A stretch of 64,000 nucleotides of DNA from JAAXIE01 sp965204245 (GCA_965204245.1 CBDBED010000001.1:434001-498000), one strand, 5' to 3'. Positions 26,722-36,009 are shown, numbered from the stretch's first letter. Notes: generated from the letters alone by a model not told the origin. Numbers and translations: made by a program.

Positions 26722-28761
26722 ATGCCCGTTGCCGACGTGGCCAAGCTGCGGAACGTTGCCCTCCTGTCCCATAGCGGTGCAGGAAAGACATCTTTGGGCG
26801 AAGCCCTCTTGTTCCAGACCAAGACGATAACCCGGATGGGCAGGGTGGACGACGGCAATACCGTCTCCGACTACGAGCCCGAAGAGGCCAAGCGGACCAG
26901 CAGTGTGCAGACCAGCCTGCTGCCCTGCAGCTGGGAGGGAGTCAAAATCAACCTGCTGGACACCCCCGGGTATGACGACTTTGCGGGAGAGGTGGTGTCG
27001 GCACTGCGGGTGGCGGAAGCCGCGGTGATTCTGGTGGCCGCTCCGTCTGGAGTGGAGTTGGGAGCGGAGAAGGGTTGGGCCCGGTGTGAAGGGGCTGGCC
27101 TACCACGCATCTTTTTTGTGAACAAGATGGACCGGGAGAACGCGGACTTCGGGCGCACACTGGCACAGATACAGGATCTGTTTGGCCGCAAGTGCATCCC
27201 CTTCCAGATACCCATTGGGAGCGAACAGAACTTCACGGGTGTGGTGGACATACTCAACCTGCCTGCTGACATACCGGCAGAGGTGTCCAGCGAGGTGGAG
27301 GCGGCCCGAGAGCAACTGCTGGAAGCAGTTGCAGAGACCGATGATGAGCTAATCAACAAGTTCCTTGAAGGCGAGGAGATCGGAGACGAGGAGTTGCTGG
27401 CGGCCGCCAAGAAGGCGGTTGCCTCCGGTGAGGTGGTACCTGTCCTAGCCGGCTCCGCAGTGGCGAACGTGGGCACCCCTGAGCTTCTGAATGCGATTGT
27501 CCGCTTCCTCCCTCCACCCAACGAGGCGGGAGAAATCGCCGCCTCAGACGGGTCGGTGATAGAAGCTGACTCCGATGGGCCCTTGGCAGCATTCGTGTTC
27601 AAGACCAGCGCGGACCCGTTCGTGGGCAAGCTATCGTTCTTCCGGGTGTATCGTGGCATTTTCCGCAGCAACTCGGAGGTGTGGAACACGGAGCGCGAGC
27701 AGTCGGAGAGGGTGGGGCAGGTCTACTACCCCTGCGGCAAGACACAGGAGAATGCACAAGAGGTGGGCCCCGGCGATATAGCGGCCATAGGCAAGCTGAG
27801 TGCGACCCTGACGGGGGACACGCTCTGCCAGCGGGAGAGCGCCACTTCCTTCGACCCAGTGGACATGCCGGTGGGCTACTACACCATGGCCGTGAGTCCC
27901 AAAACCAAGGCCGACTTGGACAAGATGTCCACCGCCTTGGCCCGCATTGTCGAAGAGGACCCTAGCATGAAGCTGGTGCGGGAAGCGAGCACCAACGAAA
28001 TTCTGCTGGGCGGACTCGGCGATACCCACTTGGAAGTAGCAGTGGAGCGAGTGAAGCGCAAATTCGGCGCAGAACTTGCGCTGAGTCTACCGAAGGTGGC
28101 CTATAAGGAGACCATCACAACGGTGGCGCGGACCGAATATAAGCACAAAAAGCAGACGGGCGGTCACGGGCAGTATGGGCATGTGCTGCTACGGCTGGAG
28201 CCTCTGGACAGAACCGAGGGCTTCCAGTTCGGAACCGAGGTGGTGGGAGGCTCCGTTCCCAAGGAGTACTTCCCTGCAGTGGAAAAGGGTGTGGTCAAGA
28301 CCCTTTCCGAAGGCGTCGTAGCGGGGTATCCCGTGGTGGACATGAAGGTGGTCCTGTACGACGGCTCTTTCCACGATGTTGACTCCTCGGGCATATCCTT
28401 CGAAATCGCTGCTTCTTATGCAATCCGCAAGGGCGTGAACGATGCCAACCCATTGCTGCTGGAACCAGTGGTGGAGTTGAAGGTGCTGGTGCCCGATGCG
28501 GTGACGGGCGACGTAATGGGTGACATGAACGGGCGTCGGGGGCGCATCAGTGGAATGACTCCCCAAGGCGGCGGGATGACGCTGATCGAGGCCGAGGTGC
28601 CCCAAGCTGAAGTTCTGCGGTACGCGACGGAGTTGCGCTCTCTTACCCAAGGGCGTGGCTCTTATACCCAAGAGTTCAGCCACTATGAAGGTGTACCGAT
28701 GAACATCTCGCAACGGGTCATCGACAACGCCAAGAAGATGCAGGAAGCTGCCAGGGCCTAA
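26722..28761 (+). CDS. EF-G-like translational GTPase
   Basis: A 679-residue EF-G paralogue. The P-loop is HSGAGKTSLGEALLF instead of the canonical AHIDAGKTT, switch II is DTPGYDDF, and NKMDRENADF is the G4 motif. Domains II to V follow, including the domain IV HKKQTGGHGQYGHV segment near residue 475. This P-loop marks the EF-G-like subfamily rather than the main translocase; such paralogues are implicated in ribosome recycling or remain unassigned. The gene is monocistronic, with a strong terminator behind it. Confidence 0.9.
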   Translation: MPVADVAKLRNVALLSHSGAGKTSLGEALLFQTKTITRMGRVDDGNTVSDYEPEEAKRTSSVQTSLLPCSWEGVKINLLDTPGYDDFAGEVVSALRVAEAAVILVAAPSGVELGAEKGWARCEGAGLPRIFFVNKMDRENADFGRTLAQIQDLFGRKCIPFQIPIGSEQNFTGVVDILNLPADIPAEVSSEVEAAREQLLEAVAETDDELINKFLEGEEIGDEELLAAAKKAVASGEVVPVLAGSAVANVGTPELLNAIVRFLPPPNEAGEIAASDGSVIEADSDGPLAAFVFKTSADPFVGKLSFFRVYRGIFRSNSEVWNTEREQSERVGQVYYPCGKTQENAQEVGPGDIAAIGKLSATLTGDTLCQRESATSFDPVDMPVGYYTMAVSPKTKADLDKMSTALARIVEEDPSMKLVREASTNEILLGGLGDTHLEVAVERVKRKFGAELALSLPKVAYKETITTVARTEYKHKKQTGGHGQYGHVLLRLEPLDRTEGFQFGTEVVGGSVPKEYFPAVEKGVVKTLSEGVVAGYPVVDMKVVLYDGSFHDVDSSGISFEIAASYAIRKGVNDANPLLLEPVVELKVLVPDAVTGDVMGDMNGRRGRISGMTPQGGGMTLIEAEVPQAEVLRYATELRSLTQGRGSYTQEFSHYEGVPMNISQRVIDNAKKMQEAARA

Positions 28762-28780
28762 GCCCTTTCGGATAGGATTC

Positions 28781-28814
28781 GAATCGGGGCCTTCGAGGCC
28801 CCGATTCTGTTTTG
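28781..28814 (+). terminator. Intrinsic terminator after the EF-G-like gene
   Basis: A perfect 12-base stem (GAATCGGGGCCT with AGGCCCCGATTC, loop TCG) is followed by TGTTTT. It lies 20 bases after the stop codon. Confidence 0.85.
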
Positions 28815-28869
28815 CCTCCAATAGACCTCAACTCGGAGGGAGAAGTCCTCCACAGCCAGGATGGTGTAA

Positions 28870-30291
28870 ATGGCTACCAATACCCAGCCGACGACCACCC
28901 AACCTACAACGCTAGGTGACCTACGCGAGAGCGGGTACAAGGTTGTCTCCGTACGGGAGGAGATGCGGAACAACTTAGTCCGGTGCATGAAGCAGGGAAA
29001 AGCGATGTTTGAGGGCATCGTCGGCTTTGAGGAGACGGTCATCCCGCAACTGGAGAACGCTATCCTAGCAGGGCAGGACATCATCCTGCTGGGAGAACGG
29101 GGCCAAGCCAAGACGCGCCTGCTGAGGGCGCTGGTATCCCTGCTGGACGAGCAGATTCCCACCATTGCCGGTAGCGAAATCAACGACAATCCCTTCGACC
29201 CGATATCCAAGGCCTCCCGTGACTACGTGGCTGAAGTCGGCGATGACACCCCGATTACATGGATTGGCCGGGACTCCCGTTATTCGGAGAAGCTGGCGAC
29301 GCCGGATATCTCCATCGCAGACCTGATCGGAGAGGTAGACCCCATCAAGGTGGCCGAGGGCCGCTACCTCGCCGACGAACTGGCGATACATTACGGATTG
29401 GTGCCACGGACCAACAGGGGCATCTTCGCCATCAATGAGTTGCCCGACTTGGCCGAGAGAATCCAAGTGGGCCTCTTCAACCTGATGGAGGAACGGGACG
29501 TCCAAATCAAGGGGTACAGGGTGCGCCTGCCCTTGGACATAATGCTGGTTGCAACGGCCAATCCCGAGGACTACACCAACCGCGGACGCATCATCACGCC
29601 ATTGAAAGACCGGTATGGAGCGCAGATAAGGACCCACTACCCGCGCACCATCGAGCATGAGATGGACATCATGGAGCAGGAGAGGGCGCGCTTCCCCAAT
29701 GAGACCTCGGTGTGTGTGCCGGACTACATGCGGGAGGTGATTGCGGAACTGACGTCGCTAGCCCGGCGTAGCTCGGACATCAACCAGCGCTCCGGCGTCA
29801 GTGTCCGGGTCTCCATCGCCAACTATGAGACGTTAATCAGCAACGCCATGCGCCGCTCGATACGCTCAGGAGAAGAGGGGGTGAGCCCACGGATCACGGA
29901 CCTGCCCTTCCTTGTGGCCTCCTTCAGCGGGAAGGTGGAACTGGAGACCTTCGAGGAGGGACGTGAGGCCCGCATCATGGAGGACTTGGCCAAGCGAGCC
30001 GTGCTCAACGTATTCAACCGGCGCTTCAACGCCGACGACCTGGAGGAGTTGGTATACCACTTTGAGGGAGGGGCCGCAGTTGAGGCTAGCAGCACGCTGC
30101 CTTCGGCCCACTATGCAGGGTTGGCTGAACTGATACCCTCGCTGAAGGATGCGGTTGAAGTCCTCGGGAGTGGAGATAGCCCTGAGGGAATGGCCTCTGC
30201 GATGGAATTCGTTCTGGAGGGCCTGCATTTGAATCGCAGGCTCAACTGCGACCGTACCGATTCGGGCCTAAGGTATGGACCACGAGGATAA
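28870..30291 (+). CDS. MoxR/magnesium-chelatase-like AAA+ ATPase
   Basis: A 473-residue AAA+ protein. Walker A is GERGQAKTRLLRALV near residue 76, and the Walker B-like RGIFAINELPDL lies near residue 181. The sensor is IMLVATANPEDY near residue 227, with the C-terminal lid after it. It resembles the ChlI/MoxR group that works with von Willebrand factor A proteins. No VWA gene follows; htpX does. The N-terminus is a Thr/Gln-rich tail (MATNTQPTTTQPTT). By family it remodels or inserts cofactors into protein complexes; the target is unknown. Confidence 0.82.
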   Translation: MATNTQPTTTQPTTLGDLRESGYKVVSVREEMRNNLVRCMKQGKAMFEGIVGFEETVIPQLENAILAGQDIILLGERGQAKTRLLRALVSLLDEQIPTIAGSEINDNPFDPISKASRDYVAEVGDDTPITWIGRDSRYSEKLATPDISIADLIGEVDPIKVAEGRYLADELAIHYGLVPRTNRGIFAINELPDLAERIQVGLFNLMEERDVQIKGYRVRLPLDIMLVATANPEDYTNRGRIITPLKDRYGAQIRTHYPRTIEHEMDIMEQERARFPNETSVCVPDYMREVIAELTSLARRSSDINQRSGVSVRVSIANYETLISNAMRRSIRSGEEGVSPRITDLPFLVASFSGKVELETFEEGREARIMEDLAKRAVLNVFNRRFNADDLEELVYHFEGGAAVEASSTLPSAHYAGLAELIPSLKDAVEVLGSGDSPEGMASAMEFVLEGLHLNRRLNCDRTDSGLRYGPRG

Positions 30292-30321
30292 CCCGACTCA
30301 CTGATATTGCCATTCGCCAGT

Positions 30322-30330
30322 TGATATAAT
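30322..30330 (+). promoter_or_regulatory. Extended -10 promoter for htpX
   Basis: TGA followed by TATAAT (TGnTATAAT, 30322-30330) lies 58 bases before the htpX start. No well-spaced -35 is visible, which is normal for extended -10 promoters. Confidence 0.55.
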
Positions 30331-30388
30331 TATGGTCGGTGGAACATAACGTCCGGAATGTATCAGCGAATAACTGGCGGATAACGTC

Positions 30389-31246
30389 ATGAATACCATC
30401 AAGACCGGCTTCTATATGATGGTGATGGCAGGCCTCCTGATGATGGCAGGGGCCCTTACCTTGGGCGAGATTGGCATCATCATTGGTCTGGCCATCGCCC
30501 TGCCCCTCAACTTCTTCGCCTACTGGTCCAGCGACAAGATGGCCCTGCACATGGCGCATGCGCACGAAATCAGTGCCGATCAAGACCCTGATTTGTGGGG
30601 ACTGGTGCAGGAACAGGCGGATTTGGCTGGCCTGCCCATGCCAAGAGTCTATGTCATCGACAGCGACACCCCCAACGCGTTTGCAACGGGTCGTAATCCC
30701 AAGAATGCTGCGGTGGCGGTTACCACAGGCATCCGCCGCCTGCTTACCCGGGAGGAGTTGGGCGGGGTGTTGGCCCATGAGATGGCCCATGTAGGCAACC
30801 GGGACACTCTGATAATGACGATGGTGGCAACGGTAGCCATGGCCATCGGCATGATAGCGATGCTTGCGCAGTTTGCAATGCTCTTCGGCGGTCTGCGAGG
30901 CGGCAGGGAGGGAGGCAACCCTTACGTCGGCATCATCGGGCTGCTGGTGGTGGCCATCGTGCTGCCTCTGCTGGCCACAGTGGTGCGGCTGGCTATCTCG
31001 CGGGCGCGAGAGTTCCAAGCCGACTCGACGGGGGCCCGCACATCGGGGAACCCCGAGGCGTTGGCCCGGGCGCTCGAAAAGCTGGAGATGGGTAACCAGG
31101 TACGCCCCATGGAGGTGAACCAAGGGGTGGCTCACCTATTCATCGTCAACCCGCTGAAGGGTGGCGGGCTATCGGGCCTGATGTCGACACACCCTCCACT
31201 GGCTGAGCGTATCCAGCGGCTACGTAACATGAGGACGGGTTGGTAA
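30389..31246 (+). CDS. htpX: Membrane zinc protease HtpX
   Basis: A 285-residue M48 peptidase. Two N-terminal membrane helices (about 5-28 and 30-45) are followed by the PNAFATGRNPKNAAVAVTTG segment. The zinc motif HEMAHVGNRD is near residue 131, followed by two more helices, and REFQADSTGA (Glu ligand) is near residue 208. It cleaves misfolded membrane proteins. The downstream epimerase gene starts 7 bases before its stop, so the two are coupled. Confidence 0.95.
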   Translation: MNTIKTGFYMMVMAGLLMMAGALTLGEIGIIIGLAIALPLNFFAYWSSDKMALHMAHAHEISADQDPDLWGLVQEQADLAGLPMPRVYVIDSDTPNAFATGRNPKNAAVAVTTGIRRLLTREELGGVLAHEMAHVGNRDTLIMTMVATVAMAIGMIAMLAQFAMLFGGLRGGREGGNPYVGIIGLLVVAIVLPLLATVVRLAISRAREFQADSTGARTSGNPEALARALEKLEMGNQVRPMEVNQGVAHLFIVNPLKGGGLSGLMSTHPPLAERIQRLRNMRTGW

Positions 31247-32181
31247 GGCCTCAAACAGTCCTAGTGACCGGCGGAGCCGGGTTCATCGGCTCGCACCTAG
31301 CCGACAAGCTCATTGAACTGGGTCATCGCGTGCTTATAGTCGACGACCTCAGCACCGGGCGGCTGCAGAACGTCAACAAGCAGGCCCAGTTCATCCACGC
31401 CAGCATTAACAGCCCTCTCGTAGAGGAACTCATCGCCCGTGAACGCCCCAACATTGTCAGTCACCATGCGGGCCAGAACAGTTTGACCGTATCGGTGCGG
31501 GACCCGGTCAAAGACGCCACCATCAATATCGATGGGAGCGTGCGCCTCATTGAGGCTTGCCGGCGTCATGGCGTGGGCCGGATCATCTACGGCTCCTCGG
31601 CATCGGTATACGGCGAGCCACAGTACACTCCCTGTGACGAGGGACACCCCATCGAACCCATATCCCCTTTCGGGCTTTCCAACTACGTGGTGGAGGAATA
31701 CCTGCGGCTGTACAACCTGCTGCACAGGCTGGATTACCGGGTGCTGCGATACGCCAATGTCTATGGGCCGTGTAGAGATTTGCACGAAGAGACGGGCATA
31801 ATCTCAACCTTCATCAGCAGCATGGTGCAAGGAAAACAGCCCACCATCCTGGGCACAGGTGAGCATGAGAGGGACTTTGTGTACATCGACGATGTAGTGG
31901 AGGCCCATATGCGTGCCATGGAAGGAGGCACTGTGGGCGCGTACAACGTGGGCACGGGGCAAAGCGTCTCGATTAGCGGTATTTTCGAACTGATGAAGGG
32001 CATAATGCGGTACCGCTGGGGCCCAGTCTACGGCCCCCAGCGTCCCGGCGACATCTCACGCATCAGCCTGAATCCGGACAAGGCAGCCGCTGAACTGGGC
32101 TGGCGCCCTACAGTAGGTTTGGAAGAGGGAATACGGCGGACAGTCGCCGATTCGGGGCGACCAGCGCGGTCATCGGTATAG
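31240..32181 (+). CDS. NAD-dependent epimerase/dehydratase-like protein, catalytic residues altered
   Basis: A 313-residue extended SDR protein of the UDP-glucose 4-epimerase type. It starts at a TTG overlapping htpX. The NAD site VTGGAGFIGSHLAD lies near residue 8, SSASVYGEP near residue 118, and ERDFVYIDDVVEAH near residue 208. Where the family has YxxxK this protein reads PFGLSNYVVEE (codons TTC and AAC), so both the catalytic Tyr and Lys are absent. The fold and NAD site look intact, so it may be a non-catalytic or redirected member. Confidence 0.82.
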   Translation: MVRPQTVLVTGGAGFIGSHLADKLIELGHRVLIVDDLSTGRLQNVNKQAQFIHASINSPLVEELIARERPNIVSHHAGQNSLTVSVRDPVKDATINIDGSVRLIEACRRHGVGRIIYGSSASVYGEPQYTPCDEGHPIEPISPFGLSNYVVEEYLRLYNLLHRLDYRVLRYANVYGPCRDLHEETGIISTFISSMVQGKQPTILGTGEHERDFVYIDDVVEAHMRAMEGGTVGAYNVGTGQSVSISGIFELMKGIMRYRWGPVYGPQRPGDISRISLNPDKAAAELGWRPTVGLEEGIRRTVADSGRPARSSV

Positions 32182-32230
32182 GGAGGCGCGCCACGTTTCG
32201 TAAGTTGTTTGAAGAGACGACCGTATTGCC

Positions 32231-32752
32231 CTACCCGGCAGAGGGTGGAGGATAGTCGTCCAAGTTGAATGGAGCCCCGTTCAGGGTCATGGTGTCGCTG
32301 AAAAGGTCGGGGCGTGCGACAGACTGTCGGACGTAGCAACCGTTGCGGGCGTTGCGGAGCACTCCGGCTACCTTGGCAGGCTCTTCGTAGGACTCGATGT
32401 CATAGTGAACGTCGATGCGGTCGGCGCGCGCCTTCACCGTCTGGCGCAAGACTGAACCCTCGGCGCCTACGTGCAGACCAACGCTGCCCTTCACGCTATC
32501 GACGTGGACCTTCATCATCTGAGCGTACCGCTCTATCTGGGTCATCTCTCAAAACATGAGGGAAGACGCGAAATAGGCCAGAGGAGGTGGAGCGGAGTTG
32601 TCACCGCCGATGGCGATACCTTCGTCGCAATAGATGGTGAACCCGCGTACCTCCGCTTCCTTACGCATGCCCCCGGTAATACGACCGACGCTTTCCACGT
32701 CGATGTTGCGTGAGATGGCGTCTTGAGAGCCCGACTGGGCAGGAGTTGTCAT
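32231..32752 (-). CDS. OsmC family peroxiredoxin-like protein with in-frame TGA (predicted selenocysteine)
   Basis: Read through one TGA, this is a continuous 173-residue OsmC-family protein. The part before the TGA (32549-32551) ends GGDNSAPPPLAYFASSLMF, the part after begins EMTQIERYAQMMK, and the family is normally continuous with Cys at exactly that point. The second conserved Cys is intact in RNARNGCYVRQ near residue 139. The TGA would place Sec at residue 68. A SECIS-like hairpin follows. OsmC-like selenoproteins are described from marine metagenomes (Zhang, Fomenko and Gladyshev). OsmC proteins reduce organic peroxides through two thiols. The selenocysteine machinery is not in the window. 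Confidence 0.85.
32507..32543 (-). promoter_or_regulatory. SECIS-like hairpin downstream of the TGA
   Basis: On the mRNA, GAGC and GCTC enclose a five-base loop GGUAC. Its GGU starts 19 bases after the UGA, close to the spacing in E. coli fdhF. An outer GACC/GGUC pair (32540-32543 with 32507-32510) extends the stem across internal loops. The GGU apical loop is the feature bound by SelB in bacterial SECIS elements. Confidence 0.65.
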
Positions 32753-32848
32753 GGGTCCCTCCTAATACACGGGGAGATTGGGTTCGGGGGAAATTGGCGC
32801 AAGTCTAGCATGGGAGGTTGGCAGCTACAACGTAGGGAGAAGATGGCG

Positions 32849-32877
32849 TTGACAGTCGCATTGGGCCTCCGTACCAT
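32849..32877 (+). promoter_or_regulatory. Promoter for lysA
   Basis: TTGACA (32849-32854) is followed after 17 bases by TACCAT (32872-32877). The start codon is 28 bases on, with a GGAG ribosome site between. Confidence 0.6.
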
Positions 32878-32905
32878 CGGGTCACCAACCACGGTGGAGT
32901 CCCAT

Positions 32906-34213
32906 ATGTTTCCTCAGCACGTCTTTCCCGATACTGCTGCCGTCAACCCGCAAGGGCACTTGGTAATCGGCGGCTGCGATGTTACGGAACTGGTGCAACG
33001 GCACGGCACGCCCCTCTATATCTTCGACGAAGATACCCTGCGGGAGCGGTGCCGTCGGTTTGTGCAGGGGTTCGGGCGCCTTCATGCCGACACCCAAGTG
33101 ATTTACGCCTGCAAAGCATACGTGAACCCTGCCCTAGCGCGCCTGCTGCTGGAGGAGGGACTGGGGTTGGATGTGGTGTCGGGAGGTGAGGCGGCCATTG
33201 CGCAGGCTGTGGGGTTCCCGCCGGAGACGGTCTATTTCCACGGCAACAACAAGGGGCGTCAGGAACTGGAGGAGGCGGTGTCTTGGGGCATCGGGCGTGT
33301 GGTGGTGGACAACTTCCATGAATTGTCTTTGCTGCAGGAAGTTGCTGCCGGGCTGGGCAAGACTCAAGACATCATGCTGCGGGTGTCTCCGTCGGTTGAC
33401 CCGCATACTCATGTGTACACGACCACTGGCGTACTGGACAGCAAGTTCGGTTTCTCCATCGAGACCGGCCAAGCGCAGCAGGCCGTTCGCCACGCCCTGA
33501 GTTCTCCCAACCTCAGGGTGGTTGGGCTGCACTACCATTTGGGCTCTCCCATATTCGAAGTGGAGCCGTACCAACATGCCATGGAGATCGTATTGCGATT
33601 GGCCGCCAGTTTCCGCGAAGAGGGGCTGAATCTGGAGGAGATCAGTCCGGGGGGTGGGTTCGCGATTGCCTATACCCGGGAACATGAGCCTCCCACCGTT
33701 GCCGAGTATGCTCAGGCAATCGTCAGTTCGATGACGGAGACCTGCGAGAGCCTTGGGCTGCAGCTTCCCAAGCTGGTCATTGAGCCGGGGCGCAGCGTGA
33801 TGGGCACGGCCGGTGTGGCCGTGTACAGCGTGGGGGCGGTGAAGGAAATACCGGGCATCAGGAAATATGTTTCGGTGGATGGGGGCATGGGCGACAACAT
33901 ACGCCCGGCCCTTTATGAGGCACAGTATGAGGCATTGGTAGCCAACAAGGCAGACCAACAGCCCAGCGAGCAGGTCACGATTGCCGGGAAGTATTGCGAG
34001 TCAGGGGACGTGCTGGTGCGAGATGTGCAGCTGCCCCCGTTGACGCAGGGCGACCTGATCGCGATACCCGCCTCTGGGGCGTATTGCCCGTCAATGGCCA
34101 GCGTGTACAACCTCAACGGGCGCCCGCCCATTGTGCTGGTGAAGGACGGGGCGGACCGGCTGATTCGCCGGCGGGAGACCTACCAGGACTTGATGCTCTG
34201 CGACGTGGTTTAG
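32906..34213 (+). CDS. lysA: Diaminopimelate decarboxylase
   Basis: A 435-residue PLP enzyme of the LysA type. The pyridoxal-lysine motif is VIYACKAYVNPAL near residue 66. GLHYHLGSP lies near residue 210, ISPGGGFAI near residue 250, and EPGRSVMGTAG near residue 293. The C-terminal CESGDVLV and GAYCPSMASVYN match the substrate-binding site. It makes L-lysine from meso-diaminopimelate. I chose the ATG at 32906 with a GGAG ahead; the longer frame runs through the promoter. It is followed closely by holB. Confidence 0.95.
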   Translation: MFPQHVFPDTAAVNPQGHLVIGGCDVTELVQRHGTPLYIFDEDTLRERCRRFVQGFGRLHADTQVIYACKAYVNPALARLLLEEGLGLDVVSGGEAAIAQAVGFPPETVYFHGNNKGRQELEEAVSWGIGRVVVDNFHELSLLQEVAAGLGKTQDIMLRVSPSVDPHTHVYTTTGVLDSKFGFSIETGQAQQAVRHALSSPNLRVVGLHYHLGSPIFEVEPYQHAMEIVLRLAASFREEGLNLEEISPGGGFAIAYTREHEPPTVAEYAQAIVSSMTETCESLGLQLPKLVIEPGRSVMGTAGVAVYSVGAVKEIPGIRKYVSVDGGMGDNIRPALYEAQYEALVANKADQQPSEQVTIAGKYCESGDVLVRDVQLPPLTQGDLIAIPASGAYCPSMASVYNLNGRPPIVLVKDGADRLIRRRETYQDLMLCDVV

Positions 34214-34226
34214 TGCTCTCGCCGTC

Positions 34227-35363
34227 ATGGAGAGAAGGCTTGCAAGCTCCGACACGGCGAGCAATTTTTGGGAACTGATTGGCCATGAAGCCGCCGTCGG
34301 GGAGTTGGAGCGTGGCCTCAAGGCGGACCGACTGTCGCACGCATACCTGATCACAGGCCCTGCCCATGTAGGCAAGCTCGCCCTTTCCATCCGCCTTGCG
34401 CAAGCAATCAACTGCCTCTCGCCACAAGATGCTCCCTGCTTGGGATGCTCTTCCTGCCGGCGTATAGGTTCGGGGCAGCACCCGGACATACTGGTAGTGG
34501 AACCGGGAGCAACCGAGGAGGGGAGAGCACGGCGGGATATCAGCATCGACGATGTGCGCGCATTGCAGCATGCCGCTACGCTGAACCCCTACGAGGGGAA
34601 CTCGCGGGTGTTCATTGTCAACGGAGCCGAACTGCTCAGCGAGGAAGCCTCCAATTCCCTGCTCAAGGTACTGGAGGAGCCACCTCCACGGTCGCTGTTG
34701 CTGCTGTTGACCACTGCTGCTGACGGTCTGCTATCCACCATACGATCGCGCTGCCGGCGCATTGAATTACGCCCAGCACCGATGGCTGATATCGCCGCTT
34801 TGTTGCAGCAGCAAGAGGAATTACCGCCCGATGAGGCGGAGAAGGTGGCTAGGCTCTCGCTGGGTTGTCCCGGATGGGCGATATCGGCTGCGCGGGACCC
34901 ATCCATATTGGATGAGCGAGCTGAGGAGGCGGGGCGCATCCTGCAGTTGGTGCACGGGGGCATGGAGCAGCGATTCGCTTATTCGGGGGAACTGGCTGGA
35001 ATGTTCTTCCGAGAGCGGGATGCTGCGAAGGAGCACCTCTACCTCTGGCTGAGGTGGTGGCGTGACCTGCTCTTGGTGAAAGAGGGCGCTTCCCAGTACG
35101 CTGCGGACTCCGATTACCTAGCCCAGCAACAAGAGCTAGCCGAAAGCTTGAGCACTGCACAGATAGTAGGTTTCCTGCAGGCCATGGACCGCACTCTGGA
35201 CGCCCTGGACGCGAATGCCAACGCCCGAATAGCCTTGGATGTCATGATGCTCAAGGTGCCGGTGCCGCCATCCACAGCCGTTGCGAGTGCAGCAGCCGAG
35301 GAAGACGGAGCGGACTCACGCCGGGGTCGTACCCGGAGCGGACCCGGCTACCCAAGTTCGTGA
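34227..35363 (+). CDS. holB: DNA polymerase III delta-prime subunit
   Basis: A 378-residue clamp-loader AAA+ protein. The P-loop is degenerate (GPAHVGKLALSI near residue 47), as usual in delta-prime. The zinc module is CLGCSSCRRI near residue 72, and SLLKVLEEPPP near residue 147 and TIRSRCRRIEL near residue 172 follow. The C-terminus has a short disordered RRGRTRSG tail. It works with DnaX to load the sliding clamp. It follows lysA by 13 bases and may be co-transcribed. Confidence 0.9.
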   Translation: MERRLASSDTASNFWELIGHEAAVGELERGLKADRLSHAYLITGPAHVGKLALSIRLAQAINCLSPQDAPCLGCSSCRRIGSGQHPDILVVEPGATEEGRARRDISIDDVRALQHAATLNPYEGNSRVFIVNGAELLSEEASNSLLKVLEEPPPRSLLLLLTTAADGLLSTIRSRCRRIELRPAPMADIAALLQQQEELPPDEAEKVARLSLGCPGWAISAARDPSILDERAEEAGRILQLVHGGMEQRFAYSGELAGMFFRERDAAKEHLYLWLRWWRDLLLVKEGASQYAADSDYLAQQQELAESLSTAQIVGFLQAMDRTLDALDANANARIALDVMMLKVPVPPSTAVASAAAEEDGADSRRGRTRSGPGYPSS

Positions 35364-35437
35364 TTCGGCTGCCAATTTTATGGGGAGAAGACGCCGAAGG
35401 CTTCAGATATCAGGACAACAGGTCCGCTATTCCAGAC

Positions 35438-35947
35438 CTAGATGTCTTCCCAAGGGATGTACTGGCGCCACTCGTCTTGGATGGTGCGGTGGTGCAGGAT
35501 GTAGTAGGGGTTGGGATAAGGGGCCTTGGGTTGCCTCAACAGGACCATCCCGGCTTCCGCAGGCGTCCGGCCCGCCTTGCGGCGATTGCAGGAACCGCAA
35601 GCCGCAACGATGTTCTCCCAACTGTGTCCACCGTCCTGCCGGCGGGGGACCACGTGATCAAGGGTCAGGTCCTTTACCTTGGCACCGCAATACTGGCAGG
35701 TGTGGCGGTCACGCAGGAAGATTTCTCTCTTGGAGAGCTTGCGCTTTGCAAAGGGCCGACGGACCAAATAGGCCAGACGGATTACCGAGGGGATAGTGTA
35801 GCTGGAATTGGGGGAGTGTATTTGCCCCCGGCCGTTTTCCAGAAGCTCAGCTTTGTCCTTCTCCAGCAGGAGGATGGCCCGGCGAACGGTGCACACGTTG
35901 ATAGGGACATAGTCGAGGTTGAGCACCAATACCGGGCTGCTCAGCAT
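35438..35947 (-). CDS. HNH endonuclease domain protein
   Basis: A 169-residue HNH protein. An N-terminal domain of the bacterial HNH family (VLVLNLDYVPINVCTVRRA) precedes the nuclease core CQYCGAKVKDLTLDHVVPR (near residues 88-106) with WENIVAACGSCNRRKAGR, which gives the second Cys pair and the His/Asn residues. Single-domain HNH proteins of this type are widespread in bacteria with no settled role. It is convergent with holB and divergent from prs. Confidence 0.88.
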   Translation of the reverse strand: MLSSPVLVLNLDYVPINVCTVRRAILLLEKDKAELLENGRGQIHSPNSSYTIPSVIRLAYLVRRPFAKRKLSKREIFLRDRHTCQYCGAKVKDLTLDHVVPRRQDGGHSWENIVAACGSCNRRKAGRTPAEAGMVLLRQPKAPYPNPYYILHHRTIQDEWRQYIPWEDI

Positions 35948-36009
35948 TTCTCAATTATAGTGGTGCGATATTGGTTTTCAACTCCCATCCTGCCTGCCAT
36001 GCTCCAGCG

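Noticed and set aside
28770..28810. tRNA-like GATTCGAATC after the EF-G-like gene
   Set aside because: The bases form a simple perfect hairpin followed by T residues; no cloverleaf can be drawn.
32549..32752. Separate 67-residue gene next to a separate 104-residue gene
   Set aside because: Both are in the same frame with one TGA between and together make a complete OsmC protein; treating them as two genes hides the selenocysteine codon.
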